DNA of 64,000 nt, taken from Unio delphinus. Its lineage: Eukaryota > Mollusca > Bivalvia > Unionida > Unionidae. The DNA lies in NCBI GenBank assembly GCA_029339505.1, contig JAQISU010000115.1, forward strand, positions 1,421,001 through 1,485,000, written 5' to 3'. A program made the translations under genes and the position numbers. Below, one piece after another: positions 9,378 to 19,037 of this stretch (its first letter is position 1; the number at the start of each line of letters is the position of its first letter). The notes below the pieces were generated by a model. The model did not search any database. It saw only the letters and a list, made by a program, of their open reading frames with translations, and was not told the origin of the DNA.

Positions 9378-9809
9378 ATGATCGTACACTACAATCATGA
9401 TAAACCAACCCTCGTCTATGTAGTTAATTCACGGTTTCCAGTTTATAGAGCATACTACGGAGATGGCCTCGGCAAGACCATTTTAGGATTCTTTTCAAGA
9501 ATGGCCCCAAAAGTGATGCCGTTAGCTAAACAGTTATCAATGAAAGCCATTGATGTTATTCGTGATAAGGGTATTAGTACTGTTGGAGATCTTGCCGGGA
9601 AAACGTTTTCAACTGCGAAGGATAAAATAACATCATTAGTGAGGCGAAAAAAGAAACCGTTACCGTCTACAGCAGAAATGCCTGCAAGTGTTAGTAAAAT
9701 TATAAATAACGCAGTAGATGAAAAACTAGCGTCGATGGTAAATCAAGGGGACCAAAGCAATATTGCAAATATGATAGCGGGAAGTGGCTTTAAAAAACTA
9801 CGTCGATGA
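9378..9809 (+). CDS. Small basic virion protein with adenain-like site (element A)
   Basis: 143 residues, intact, highly conserved with the B copy (33346-33825). The N-terminus (IVHYNHDKP, VYVVNSRFPVYRA) is the best conserved part. A helical middle (MAPKVMPLAKQLSMKAIDVIRDKG) leads to a Lys/Arg-rich segment, and the tail has IAGSG followed by basic residues, which fits the adenovirus protease consensus (M/I/L)xGx-G. Small, basic and next to the capsid gene, it resembles adenovirus core or cement proteins in character; this is inference from position and composition. Confidence 0.75.
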   Translation: MIVHYNHDKPTLVYVVNSRFPVYRAYYGDGLGKTILGFFSRMAPKVMPLAKQLSMKAIDVIRDKGISTVGDLAGKTFSTAKDKITSLVRRKKKPLPSTAEMPASVSKIINNAVDEKLASMVNQGDQSNIANMIAGSGFKKLRR

Positions 9810-9900
9810 AATCCTATGGATTTTCACGCTAGCGTTTTTCACGATGAAAATGGAAAATCGTTTACGATTTTACGATTTAGACTCTGATAAATAGAATAAA

Positions 9901-11298
9901 ATGTTCAAAATGTCACCTGATCCAGCATTTGATATAGACGCCCCAGTCCCCAAGAATGATTCTGTACGCGATTATCAATATTACGCCTATCATGCCATAG
10001 ACTCAAATAGTCGAGCAAGAATTGATCTTCAAGTCCATGATACCAGTAAATACTTTTTGCCCTGTGAAGCATTTATTGAAGTAGAAGGAGAGATTATACG
10101 AACAAATGATACAGAGTATCCAGCTGGTACTCAAGTCGGTTTTGTCAATAATGGTATTATGGCGCTATTTGAGAGTGCTAAATATCTCATTGATGGAAAA
10201 GAAATTGAGTCCATAGATCGTGAAGTTGATGTGACCACAACAATCATAGGGTTAGCGAGATATTCTGATGATTATACAAGATCAGCGGGTCCATCTATGA
10301 TGTTTGCAAAAGATGTTAAGAATACCGCTGGAGGAAATCAATTTATTATAAGACGACCAAAGAATAATGCTGGCACCGCTAATATTGATGCCGAAGATAT
10401 GATTATAAACAACGATGTTAATTTCAATCTAGGAGCTGCAACACGTATTTCAATGTTGCAAGGAGCGCGTAAATCATTTTCATGCGCGATTCCACTGCAT
10501 CACATATTTGGATTCTGTAGAAACGTCCGAAAAGTTATTTATGGAGCGAAGCATACAGTATCGCTTGTACGAAGGAGTGATGATAACGACGCAATTTGGA
10601 GGATTCCAGCAGACATTGCAAATCCAAATGCTGATGCCGGTAAAGTCAATTTAACAAAAATATCATTGTGGATGCCAGTGTTGACTCCAGCAATCACCGC
10701 AGAACAACGACTACTATCATTTATGGACCAAGGAGGAAAGTCGTTGTTGAGTTGGCTAACCGTGAGTACAGATGTGAAGCAATCAAATATCAACGGGTTA
10801 TTCACTTGGAACCTAGCATCAAAACAAGGCGTTTCTGCGCCACGTCATATATTTATTGCGTTACAGGATAACACACGAGTTGGCAATCAACGTTTCAGTC
10901 ATATGATATTTGATCAATTAGGTGTGAAAGACGTCTCACTGAGAATAAACGGCCAGCAGGAACCATCTGAGGATATACAACTTAATTACACAGAAAATCA
11001 TATTGCACGAGTTTATCATCGTCTGTTGTCATTTATGGCACGCGACCAAAATGTCGATACTGGTTTGCAAATATCACAATTGGATTTGAAAAGCCTCTAT
11101 CCGATTTATTACTTTTCGCTGGAACATCTCGATTTGATGAGACAATCTGTCGTTGATATACAATTTAGAGCTAATGTGACTCGTGGTGTTATTGCTGATT
11201 ATAGAGCGGTTGCTGTCATTCTCAGTGATAAATCAGTGCTACTCGAAGGTGTTGGTGGAAGAATGAGAGTGGTAGATGCCCCAGTAGAAAATCTTTGA
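9901..11298 (+). CDS. Major capsid protein, double jelly-roll (element A)
   Basis: 465 residues, intact. It aligns end to end with the 470-residue B copy, including KYFLPCEAFIEVEG, GFVNNGIMALFESAKYLIDG, RYSDDYTRSAGPS, CAIPLHHIFGFCRNVRKVIYG and the C-terminal FSLEHLDLMRQSVVDI. Length, predominance of short beta-type segments and position between minor virion genes and the protease identify the hexon-like capsid protein of Polintons/adintoviruses. Trimers would build the icosahedral shell. The C-terminus has LEGVG, matching the adenain cleavage consensus. The start is MFK as in B. Confidence 0.92.
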   Translation: MFKMSPDPAFDIDAPVPKNDSVRDYQYYAYHAIDSNSRARIDLQVHDTSKYFLPCEAFIEVEGEIIRTNDTEYPAGTQVGFVNNGIMALFESAKYLIDGKEIESIDREVDVTTTIIGLARYSDDYTRSAGPSMMFAKDVKNTAGGNQFIIRRPKNNAGTANIDAEDMIINNDVNFNLGAATRISMLQGARKSFSCAIPLHHIFGFCRNVRKVIYGAKHTVSLVRRSDDNDAIWRIPADIANPNADAGKVNLTKISLWMPVLTPAITAEQRLLSFMDQGGKSLLSWLTVSTDVKQSNINGLFTWNLASKQGVSAPRHIFIALQDNTRVGNQRFSHMIFDQLGVKDVSLRINGQQEPSEDIQLNYTENHIARVYHRLLSFMARDQNVDTGLQISQLDLKSLYPIYYFSLEHLDLMRQSVVDIQFRANVTRGVIADYRAVAVILSDKSVLLEGVGGRMRVVDAPVENL

Positions 11299-11347
11299 AC
11301 GATTTTTCTCGATTTTTCATTGAATTAGAATCAATCTATTATGTATA

Positions 11348-11887
11348 ATGTCATATAGTGTTATTAGTGTTGCGTTAACTCCTGGTCAAATCAAAAAATT
11401 GCAATCAGAATCGGCTAAAAAATGTGGAACCACAATCACGTTGAAACCTAATCAAATGACTGGTGGTGCAAATAAATTATCGCTGACAACTCGTCAGGTG
11501 AAACATTTCAATGATGCACTTGCAGCCAAAAAAGGTGTTCAGATTACTCTCTCTGCGGCTGCTATTAAAAATATGATGAAAACGGGTGGTATATTTCCAT
11601 TGTTAGCTGCAATACCAGCATTGATTGCAGCAGCAGCCCCAGCAGTGGCTAAAGCAGCGGCGTTAGGAGCCGTTGGTACTGCAGCAGGAATGGCACTAAA
11701 GAAGGCAACTGGGAAGGGATATAAAAAAAAGAGACGATTCGTTCACGGATTGGGTCTAAGACTACCAGGAACCCCGTATTCATGGTACAGCGGAAAGGGT
11801 CTAAGACTACCAGGAACCCCGTATTCATGGTACAGCGGGAGATCCGTTCACGGATCAGGCCTGAGACTACCAGGAACGGTTTATTAA
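11348..11887 (+). CDS. pVI-like membrane-active capsid protein (element A)
   Basis: 179 residues, intact. N-terminal half has the repeated pattern seen in many Polinton-associated proteins of invertebrates (LTPGQIKKLQ, GTTITLKPNQM, LTTRQVKHFNDAL). The middle is an Ala-rich hydrophobic segment (GGIFPLLAAIPALIAAAAP, then a Gly/Ala helix) followed by a basic patch GKGYKKKRR. The tail is a threefold repeat of a short unit containing GLRLPGTPYSWYSG. Hydrophobic plus basic composition and placement directly before the protease resemble adenovirus pVI/pX, which are cleaved by that protease and disrupt endosomal membrane. That role is inference. The B copy is broken by several frameshifts. Confidence 0.75.
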   Translation: MSYSVISVALTPGQIKKLQSESAKKCGTTITLKPNQMTGGANKLSLTTRQVKHFNDALAAKKGVQITLSAAAIKNMMKTGGIFPLLAAIPALIAAAAPAVAKAAALGAVGTAAGMALKKATGKGYKKKRRFVHGLGLRLPGTPYSWYSGKGLRLPGTPYSWYSGRSVHGSGLRLPGTVY

Positions 11888-11950
11888 TTCAGAAATCTTC
11901 GATGGTTTCCAAATCTTCGATGGTTCCCATGTCCAATTTTGATTTAATAT

Positions 11951-12367
11951 ATGCGGCTAAAAAAACTAGTGATTAAAAATTTCAGAAGTGTTTTTATGAA
12001 AGATCAATTACCACATCAACCAAACAAAACTGAAACAGGTATTATTAATCTCGATAACAGCACCGGACCTGGAACTCACTGGGTTGCATACGCTATTGAT
12101 CCACGTGGGATTGTCTATTTTGATTCATATGGATTAGCCCCACCAAAAGAATTTATTCGTTACATAAAACAATTTCCAATGAAGACTTGGTATTCTACGC
12201 TACCAACACAACAAATCAATGACCCACCAATATGCGGCAGTGAAGTATTAAATGTCCTTGACGCTATTTCTAACTCCTTGGGTAACCCAAGGGGAAAACC
12301 ACCTCATATTGTCGTAAATGACTACACCAGCAATCGCTTTTTAGAGAGAGAAGGAGTTTTACAATAA
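11951..12367 (+). CDS. Adenain-type cysteine protease (element A), shifted start
   Basis: 138 residues from ATG 11951. The catalytic set of adenovirus maturation protease is visible: His in GTHWVAYAI, Asp in IVYFDSYG, Gln in LPTQQ, and Cys in PPICGSEVLNVL. The protease would process capsid precursors. In element B the gene starts earlier at MSNFDL; the same codons exist here at 11929, but an extra base near 11965 puts them out of frame. So either this copy is frameshifted close to its N-terminus or it now uses the internal ATG, which keeps the whole catalytic core. It ends 1 base before the fibre gene. Confidence 0.85.
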   Translation: MRLKKLVIKNFRSVFMKDQLPHQPNKTETGIINLDNSTGPGTHWVAYAIDPRGIVYFDSYGLAPPKEFIRYIKQFPMKTWYSTLPTQQINDPPICGSEVLNVLDAISNSLGNPRGKPPHIVVNDYTSNRFLEREGVLQ

Positions 12368-12368
12368 C

Positions 12369-13505
12369 ATGATTGATATGTGGGGGAGATCTTTCAAACC
12401 CAAACCCGATGGCACTGCAACCCCTGATTCTATCAAGGATATAAAAAAAAAAATTAAAGATGAAATAGCTGAGACGTTGAATTTAGAAAGTGTTGAACCC
12501 AATGAAATAGTTGTATTTCAAGATCGCCAGGGCAAATTGAAATCTAGTAATGTGTCATTGGATGATATTTTAGTTAAACAACAAAACGCAATCGGGAACA
12601 CCGTTGCGTTATTTTCCGATCAGGGTAAATTGAAAACCAGTAATATTTCTCTGGATGATATTTTGGTTAAACAACAAAACGCAATCGGGAACACCGTTGC
12701 GTTATTTTCCGATCAGGGTAAATTGAAAACCAGTAATATTTCTCTGGATGATATTTTGGTTAAACAACAAAACGCAATCGGGAACACCGTTGCGCTATTT
12801 TCCGATCAGGGTAAATTGAAAACCAGTAATATTTCTCTGGATGATATTTTAGTTAAACAACAAAACGCAATCGAGAACACCGTTGCGCTATTTTCCGATC
12901 AGGGTAAACTCAAACCGGGTGTACTCGTTTCGACGATTACAGATCGATTAAAAATTCTCAACGATGAGTTAAACAATTCTGTGGTTGTACTAACAACACT
13001 TGAATCTAGAATTGAAGAACACATAAAACAGTTTACCGCATTTCGTAGAAATATCATTGATAAATTTATTGGAACTACATTCGATAAAATTGAACTAAAA
13101 CTCCCTGATATTAAAAAATCCATCGATGAGACGAAAACTTTCATCGAAGCCGTCAAAGGTGATTTTTCGAGGATGATAACAATCATTGAAAAAACAAAAA
13201 TTCCTCATGAGAAAACCAATAACGTAGTATATACAATCCAACACGGATCATTTGAGTGGTCACCTACAAACAACAAATTAGATATCACTGCAACCGTTAA
13301 GGGTATTTATCGATTAACACTAGTAACACCATTAACTAAATTTAATATATCATCGTCGAGTTCATCCGTGGTCAATAATACGATTTCAACGATCATCGAC
13401 AAGGATACAACTGAAAAGTTCACTATAACATATACTGATAAAAGTTTGACTAAGGCTTCAGTAACCTGGTATGTGGAATTCGTAGCGGATTTAAGTAAAT
13501 CGTAA
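12369..13505 (+). CDS. Fibre-like repeat protein (element A)
   Basis: 378 residues. The N-terminus (MIDMWGRSFKPKP, then a helix with EIAETLNLESV) should anchor to the capsid. The shaft comprises near-identical 39-residue repeats, each with VALFSDQGKLK, then SNISLDDILVKQQNAIGN, encoded by a 117-bp tandem repeat at about 12490-12915. A helical region follows and the C-terminal 100 residues are beta-rich (YTIQHGSFEW ... WYVEFVADL), like a globular head. Architecture and place between protease and penton suggest a trimeric receptor-binding fibre. Element B shares the N-terminus and one shaft unit but has a different shaft and head. Confidence 0.7.
   Translation: MIDMWGRSFKPKPDGTATPDSIKDIKKKIKDEIAETLNLESVEPNEIVVFQDRQGKLKSSNVSLDDILVKQQNAIGNTVALFSDQGKLKTSNISLDDILVKQQNAIGNTVALFSDQGKLKTSNISLDDILVKQQNAIGNTVALFSDQGKLKTSNISLDDILVKQQNAIENTVALFSDQGKLKPGVLVSTITDRLKILNDELNNSVVVLTTLESRIEEHIKQFTAFRRNIIDKFIGTTFDKIELKLPDIKKSIDETKTFIEAVKGDFSRMITIIEKTKIPHEKTNNVVYTIQHGSFEWSPTNNKLDITATVKGIYRLTLVTPLTKFNISSSSSSVVNNTISTIIDKDTTEKFTITYTDKSLTKASVTWYVEFVADLSKS
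12490..12915 (+). repeat. 117-bp tandem repeat in the fibre gene, ~4 copies
   Basis: Near-identical in-frame units begin around gcgttattttccgatcaggg and run to aacgcaatcgggaacaccgtt. Copies 2 to 4 differ by only a few bases (gcgtta versus gcgcta, ggg versus gag), so the array is young or being homogenised. Confidence 0.95.
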
Positions 13506-13535
13506 TTGAAAACGCTAGCGTTGTTAAAATAAAAA
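13504..13535 (+). promoter_or_regulatory. Late-gene leader motif
   Basis: aattgaaaacgctagcgttg followed by ttaaaataaaaa and the ATG. The central aacgctagcgtt is a perfect palindrome. It is the same class of element as before 9378, 33346, 33863 and 37938. Confidence 0.5.
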
Positions 13536-14183
13536 ATGATTTCATCATCGCAATATCGCTATGATCAGGTCAGAGAATATCAAACTAGACTCAAAACCCT
13601 GTCTGAGGAGTATGCAATGAAAATTAAAAAATATCGCAGGAGAATTACCGCAATTGATGTTACTGTGTATTCAATGAGTGGTGTAATCACCGGAGCTGGT
13701 ATTATACTGTCTTCAGTGACAATGATGGCCCCGATAGCTGTTCCAATTTGCATTTCTGCGGCAACAACAATCGCTGGAATTATTTCAATAATCACAAAAA
13801 AAATATCCTCATGCAGCCAACGGAAACTACAAGACTACATAATTCAATTTCATGTTGTGTCCACTGCATACTCGCAATTATCCTCATTGATATCGTCATC
13901 GCTCGATGATACAATTATATCAGAGAGTGAGTTTTCAGCGATGGTAGATATATATGATTCTGCGATGTCAAAATTAGAAATACAAAAACATGAGTATAAT
14001 AACAATGACAACACAGATGGAATTACTTCAACAAATAGTGGAGAACACAAACCCAGTACAAACAAGCATGATCTCAATAACCTCAACGAATCCAGAATTC
14101 AGTGTGAATTTCCCCTCTCCGGTCCCAGTGAAGGAGATAGCGCTAGCAAAATTACGAGTATACCACAGTTGGCCAAATATTAG
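13536..14183 (+). CDS. Hydrophobic virion protein (element A)
   Basis: 215 residues. The N-terminal 50 residues are charged and helical and end in KIKKYRRRITAID, followed by one long hydrophobic region (about residues 45-90: VYSMSGVITGAGIILSS, then MMAPIAVPICISAATTIAGII) that could form a membrane hairpin. A helical C-terminal part follows. The last 65 codons overlap the penton gene in another frame and probably carry little function. The B copy matches well through the hydrophobic region. The family is unknown; a membrane-penetrating virion protein is a reasonable guess. Confidence 0.7.
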   Translation: MISSSQYRYDQVREYQTRLKTLSEEYAMKIKKYRRRITAIDVTVYSMSGVITGAGIILSSVTMMAPIAVPICISAATTIAGIISIITKKISSCSQRKLQDYIIQFHVVSTAYSQLSSLISSSLDDTIISESEFSAMVDIYDSAMSKLEIQKHEYNNNDNTDGITSTNSGEHKPSTNKHDLNNLNESRIQCEFPLSGPSEGDSASKITSIPQLAKY

Positions 14184-15441
14184 GTCAAAATCATTTGGTG
14201 GCCAACAACCCAATAATTCACTGGTATTTGCAAATAAGAATAAACCAGACGGTACCCCAGACTGGAATGTTGTTTTCATACCAACCGGATCATACCAAAT
14301 CGAACAAATCAATAATGAATTCGCGCGTAGAATAAAATCGATTACTGGAGTAGAGTCAAAAATAGCTATAACAGTTCATGAACCAACACTATCATCTGCC
14401 ATTGAAATAAGCACAGAGGGTTATGTCGTAGATATCTATCAAAGCTCAATAAGAACCGTACTAGGATGGCCTGAATTAATACCCCGGGAAGAAACCGTTG
14501 ATTTACCAGAACCACAAAAATCTGATTATGTCACAGACAGGATAAAATCTGATAATCCAATAAAGAGTTATAAAGATCACACGTATAATAGAGATTTTTT
14601 TACTCCCATTGACGATATAGATAGAAAAAGGAAATTTCTTATTACTAACGAACTTAAAATCGCTGAAAATTTCACAGCAATGAATAATGATTTTTCACTG
14701 TTGTTAATACCTCTTAAATCCGGCTCTCTCACCCGAGATGAATTTATCAGCGTCGTAGAAACATGCAATAAAATTATCGACGATATGGAAAAATTTAATT
14801 TGAAAATTATTCAGGATATATTAGATGACAGTTATCCTGAAACAAGAACAAGATTTGCAACAGACTATAATATCCGCGTTGAAGATATCCCCACATTCAA
14901 ACTACCAGAATATAACGTACCAGAACTAAAAAAACTTCTCAGTGATGCCATCGATGTTGGTTTTAAAATAATTCATGATGCATGGAAAAAAACAACATCA
15001 CCGGAAATAAAAACCCTCAAACATAATAATGACCCAGATGGTGGTGGCAGGCATATTGCTCCGTTCAATGTGAATATTTCATCGGTGATTGCGCTCAATT
15101 TAGTATGCGATGTGATCGAAGGAAGCTATCAAATTAATCTAGAACGATCAAATCAAGCTCAGCAAGGATATATTTTGTATTCATTTGCACCAACAGCTCC
15201 TCCAGGGTTTTTAATAATTGAGTCCCCGGTGAATCCAGTCTATATGCGATGTCATAATAATTCATTAACCAGAATTAATTTCAAACTCACTGACCAGTCT
15301 AATAATCTGATTGATTTACAAGAGGAGGTTTTACAAATTAGTCTGTTTGTGAAATCCCAAGGGGATTTTCGTCGTAGTAAGGACTTGATAAAATATTCGG
15401 TTAAAATCACCGTAAACCTTAGCAGCAGAGAGGGTGAGTGA
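13990..15441 (+). CDS. Penton-like minor capsid protein (element A)
   Basis: Up to 483 residues. Conserved blocks with B include TSMISI, NPEFSVNFPSP, ALAKLRVYHSWPNI, KNKPDGTP, PTGSYQIE, a central variable helix region, and the C-terminal GGGRHIAP, EGSYQINLE, YSFAPTAPPGFLI and RINFKLTDQSNNLIDL, the pattern of Polinton single jelly-roll pentons. The start could be ATG 13990, 14005 or 14017; B suggests the one near MELLQ. It overlaps the preceding gene by up to 194 bases. The B copy stops just after LFVKS, whereas here the frame continues into the terminal repeat and ends in its first 20 bases (SSREGE). Confidence 0.8.
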   Translation: MSIITMTTQMELLQQIVENTNPVQTSMISITSTNPEFSVNFPSPVPVKEIALAKLRVYHSWPNIRSKSFGGQQPNNSLVFANKNKPDGTPDWNVVFIPTGSYQIEQINNEFARRIKSITGVESKIAITVHEPTLSSAIEISTEGYVVDIYQSSIRTVLGWPELIPREETVDLPEPQKSDYVTDRIKSDNPIKSYKDHTYNRDFFTPIDDIDRKRKFLITNELKIAENFTAMNNDFSLLLIPLKSGSLTRDEFISVVETCNKIIDDMEKFNLKIIQDILDDSYPETRTRFATDYNIRVEDIPTFKLPEYNVPELKKLLSDAIDVGFKIIHDAWKKTTSPEIKTLKHNNDPDGGGRHIAPFNVNISSVIALNLVCDVIEGSYQINLERSNQAQQGYILYSFAPTAPPGFLIIESPVNPVYMRCHNNSLTRINFKLTDQSNNLIDLQEEVLQISLFVKSQGDFRRSKDLIKYSVKITVNLSSREGE

Positions 15442-15595
15442 CAACATCATTGTGACATTTATGATTCATCAACAAAACGCGAATACAACATCCCATGTTC
15501 ACTGTCATTTTTCGCGAGAAGGGTCTAGTGTTATTTGGAAGGGTATAATCAAAAAGATAAGAAAAAATGTTGTAGGATTCACCCTCTCTGCTGCT
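15381..15595. repeat. Right terminal inverted repeat of element A
   Basis: The outer 175 bases (15421-15595) are bounded on both sides by the same 17-mer in opposite orientation: agcagcagagagggtga at 15421 and tcaccctctctgctgct ending at 15595. The inner flank 15382-15404 matches the 3' end of the ATPase gene (codons for LDKIFG and stop), as in element B, so the repeat extends inward to about 15381. Apart from these, its sequence differs from that of B. The left partner is outside the window. Confidence 0.85.
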
Positions 15596-16260
15596 CAACA
15601 ATTACAATTACTGCTACAGATACTACAATTAAGACTTGTATTACAATTACAATAACTACTACAGATACTACAATTACTACTACAGATAATGCAATTACCT
15701 CTACAGATAATACAATTACTACTACAGATACTACAATTACTAATACAGATACTATAATTAGGACTTCATATATTACAATTATAATTACTACTACAGATAC
15801 TAAATATGCTACAATTTAGACTTAATATACTACATTTGCATTTACCTCTACAGATTCTAGAATCATTACTACATATACTACAATTAAGACTTCATATAAT
15901 ACAATTAAGACTTCAGATACTTCAATTATACTACTAAAGATACTGCAATTACTACTACATATACAATAATTACTACCACAGATACTACAATTATTACTAC
16001 AGATACTACAATTACTACTACAGCTACTACAATTACTACTACAGATACTACAATTACTACTACATATACTATAATTAAGACCATATACTACAATTATTAC
16101 TACTTATACTATAATTACTGCTACATATACTATAATTACTGTTACGGATACTGCAATTACTACTACAGATACTATAATTACTGTTACGGATACTGAAATG
16201 ATTTTCTACTTCAATTACTATCACATTACTATTTCTACAATTTACTACGATTAGTAAGAT
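15596..16260. repeat. Degenerate minisatellite of tactacaatt/tactacagata units
   Basis: Roughly 650 bases of loosely repeated attactactacagatactaca-like units with many substitutions. It starts immediately after the element A terminus. Open frames here are repeat artefacts. Confidence 0.9.
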
Positions 16261-16639
16261 ACTAATAATGTCATTAATGCTGACGCATGTATGACTATCG
16301 TCGCCTTACAAAATAATAAGTTGTAGTAACATAATCGCTTTCACTGTCATATAATGTACCTGAAAGTGACCAATTTGCATCGATATTCATATTTGTGTTT
16401 TCTGTAAGAAAAGCATGAGTTCTGCTATGTTCATGTTCCTTTAAAAAAAAAGGCTTTTTTTCTATCCTAAGAAAGCCTGAAAAGAATGACAAAACAATTA
16501 ATTTGGATTTTATCACGGCGTCAATATTTCAAAAATAAAGTATGCATTTTCCAAAATTACAAATTTAAAATTAACACTTCACGTTGGAGTTTTTTTGGGA
16601 CTGACAATTATCACCTGTTAGCAGGTGATTCACAATAAT

Positions 16640-16697
<58 letters not shown>

Positions 16698-17095
16698 CAC
16701 ACTATCTGTTGTTTAATATGTATATAATCATAAGAATATTTAATAACCAGTTACTTTAACCTGATCAAGACAGATAGAACATATGTATATTGACGTTTAC
16801 AAATAAAACAGGAATTTCCTTTTGTATACGTACTTACGATTGCACAACTATCGGGAGGAACAACTCTAAATTTCGCTCAGAGGAAGAAAAAACAAATGAA
16901 TATATAAATAAATCAAATAATGGATGATGGAGTGAGTGATTTGCTACATTAAAAACTGTTCGAAGATTTAAGTGCTTTTAAATATCATTTTTGTTTCAAT
17001 TTGTTTTATTTGAAACTACAAAAATTTGAACCGCTTTTAAAGTGAGGTGGAATAAGATGCTACTATCTCTGAGCATATTTGAAGCATATGATACG
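16261..17095. other. No gene; AT-rich host DNA with a (TTA)n run
   Basis: No reading frame looks real. A (TTA)n microsatellite occupies about 16640-16697. The remainder is AT-rich unique-looking sequence. Confidence 0.6.
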
Positions 17096-17388
17096 GTATC
17101 TGTCATATAAATTTAACGAGACTATCTGTCATCTAGATTTAGCGAGATTATCTGTCATATAGATTCAAATAGACTATCTGTCATATTGATTTAAAGAGAC
17201 TATCTGTCATATAGATTTAGCGAGACAATCTGTCTTATAGATTTAGCGAGATTATCTGTCATATAGATTGAAATAGACTATATGTGTTATAGATTTAAGG
17301 AGAATGTTTGTCATTTAGATTTAAAGATACTATCTGTCACATAGACTTAAAGAGACTATCTTTCAATTAGATTCAAAGAGACTATTTG
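17096..17388 (+). repeat. 26-bp tandem repeat, left block
   Basis: About eleven units of tctgtcatatagatttaaag plus agacta, with variants (agcgag, caattag). The same repeat resumes after the LINE fragment at about 18617-18715, so the retrotransposon and its TA tracts sit inside one array. Confidence 0.9.

Positions 17389-17389
<1 letters not shown>

Positions 17390-17482
<93 letters not shown>
17390..17482. repeat. (TA)n microsatellite left of the LINE fragment
   Basis: About 93 bases of AT dinucleotide immediately upstream of the reverse-transcriptase fragment. It is mirrored by a second TA tract on the other side. Confidence 0.97.
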
Positions 17483-17486
<4 letters not shown>

Positions 17487-18363
17487 TAAAGTTACAAAGG
17501 TTCTCATCCGTGAATTGCTCTTCGCCGACGATGCAGCCTTGACATCACACACGAAAGATGGACTGCAGCAGCTAATATGCCGCCTCTCCCACGCCTGCAA
17601 GGAGTTCGGACTGACCATCAGTCTGAAGAAGACGAATGTAATGGTGCAGGACGCAGACTCCTCTCCCACCATCGCCATTGATGGGTACAACCTGGAAGTT
17701 GTTGAGGACTACACATACCTTGGGTCCACCATCTCCAACTCGCTCTCCGTTGATACTGATGTAAATGGCCGGATTGCCAAGGCATCAGCAGTTATGGCGA
17801 GACTGAACCAGAGGGTCTGGGACAATCACAACCTCACCGAGAAGACCAAACTGCGCGTCTACCAGGCATGCGTGCTCAGGACACTCCTTTACAGCAGCGA
17901 GCCATGGACCACCTATGCGAGTCACGTGAGGAAACTCAACAGCTTCCACCTGAGATGCTTGCGGCGCATTCTGCGTATCCAGTGGCAGGACAAAGTTTCC
18001 AACACAGAGGTTCTGAAACGCACCGGCATGAACAGGATGTTCTCCATTCTCAGCGAGAGGCGCCTTCGCTGGCTAGGCCATGTTAGGAGAATGGACCCAG
18101 GCCGCATACCCAAGGACCTGCTGTACGGGGAGCTAGTAGAAGGTGCACGAACGACTGGAAGGCCACGTCTGCGATACAAAGATGTCTGCAAAAAGGTCAT
18201 GAAGACAGCCAACATCAACATAAACAATTGGGAAAGCTGTGCTGACGACCGCTCCGCGTGGCGTCTTGCTGTCAGACAGGGCACTCAGAAAGCTGAGGAG
18301 ATTAGAAACACAAACCTCGCTGCAAAGAGAGCCAGGAGGAAGGCGAACCAAAAACATCCTTAG
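17483..18363 (+). mobile_element. 5'-truncated non-LTR retrotransposon (RT C-terminal part)
   Basis: An open frame of about 290 residues runs to a TAG at 18361-18363, with no true ATG start. It opens at the reverse-transcriptase active site LLFADDAAL, continues through GLTISLKKT and DYTYLGSTIS (thumb region), then LRVYQACVLRTLLYSSEPW, and ends with a Cys/His segment and RRLRWLGHVRRMDPGRIPKD and a basic tail. This is the common RTE-like endonuclease-reverse transcriptase type of invertebrate genomes. Only the 3' third is present, as expected of incomplete target-primed reverse transcription. It is notably GC-richer than its surroundings and has no frameshift, so insertion is probably recent. 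Confidence 0.9.
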
Positions 18364-18501
18364 CAAGCATCAGCATACACCTGCAGCAAGTGCAACAGAG
18401 ACTGTCACTCAAGGGTCGGACTCTTCAGCCACTCGCGAAGGTGCAGATAGGACACTCAAATCGGAAGCTACACCATCGTCTCTCGAAGACGGACGGATGC
18501 C

Positions 18502-18508
<7 letters not shown>

Positions 18509-18592
<84 letters not shown>

Positions 18593-18715
18593 CAAATAGT
18601 CTCTTTAAATGTAAATCTATATTTAAAGAGACTATCTGCCATTTAGATTTAAAGAGACTATCTATCATATAGATTTAAAGACACTATCTGTTATATAGAT
18701 TTAAAGAGACTGCAA
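18509..18715. repeat. Right (TA)n tract and resumed 26-bp repeat
   Basis: (TA)n covers about 18509-18590. It is followed by tacaaatagtctctttaaa, the reverse complement of the segment just left of the first TA tract (17373-17390), then by four forward 26-bp units. Confidence 0.9.
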
Positions 18716-18949
18716 TATCAGCTCTACTGTTCGAGGACCGGAAGTGCATTTAGGATAGTTTATGGCGTGCAACATGTCTCTCCGTTACGACTCACACTCA
18801 ATCACTTGGAAGATTGGCTTTGCATATATTCATCCCATGGTCAGGTTGGTCTTGAAAGAAAATGACTCTGACATCTAATATGACAGCCACAAATTATGCC
18901 ATATGTGTAATAAATACCACTTAATAAAGGTGCCAAAATAAGAACGTAA

Positions 18950-19037
<88 letters not shown>

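Larger units (their letters stand above)
1..15595 (+). mobile_element. Endogenous Polinton/adintovirus-like element A (left end outside window)
   Basis: The stretch carries, in order, PLA2 (tail only), integrase, PolB-helicase-HNH, Cys-rich protein, HNH remnant, control region, TFIIS-like, two virion proteins, major capsid protein, pVI-like, protease, fibre, hydrophobic protein and penton. It closes with a right terminal repeat at about 15381-15595. Gene order and orientation match element B throughout. By comparison with B, the missing left part would be the rest of PLA2, a DUF5679-type protein, the ATPase and the left terminal repeat, roughly 1.2 kb. Most genes are open. The polymerase and the stand-alone HNH gene are broken and the protease is frameshifted near its start. 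The set of integrase, PolB, ATPase, adenain protease and double jelly-roll capsid defines Polintons, and PLA2 plus pVI-like and penton genes point to the adintovirus side of that group. Confidence 0.93.

Noticed and set aside
18500..18646. Open frames with alternating Ile-Tyr repeats around the TA tracts
   Set aside because: Translations of (TA)n microsatellite in all frames, with no gene features.
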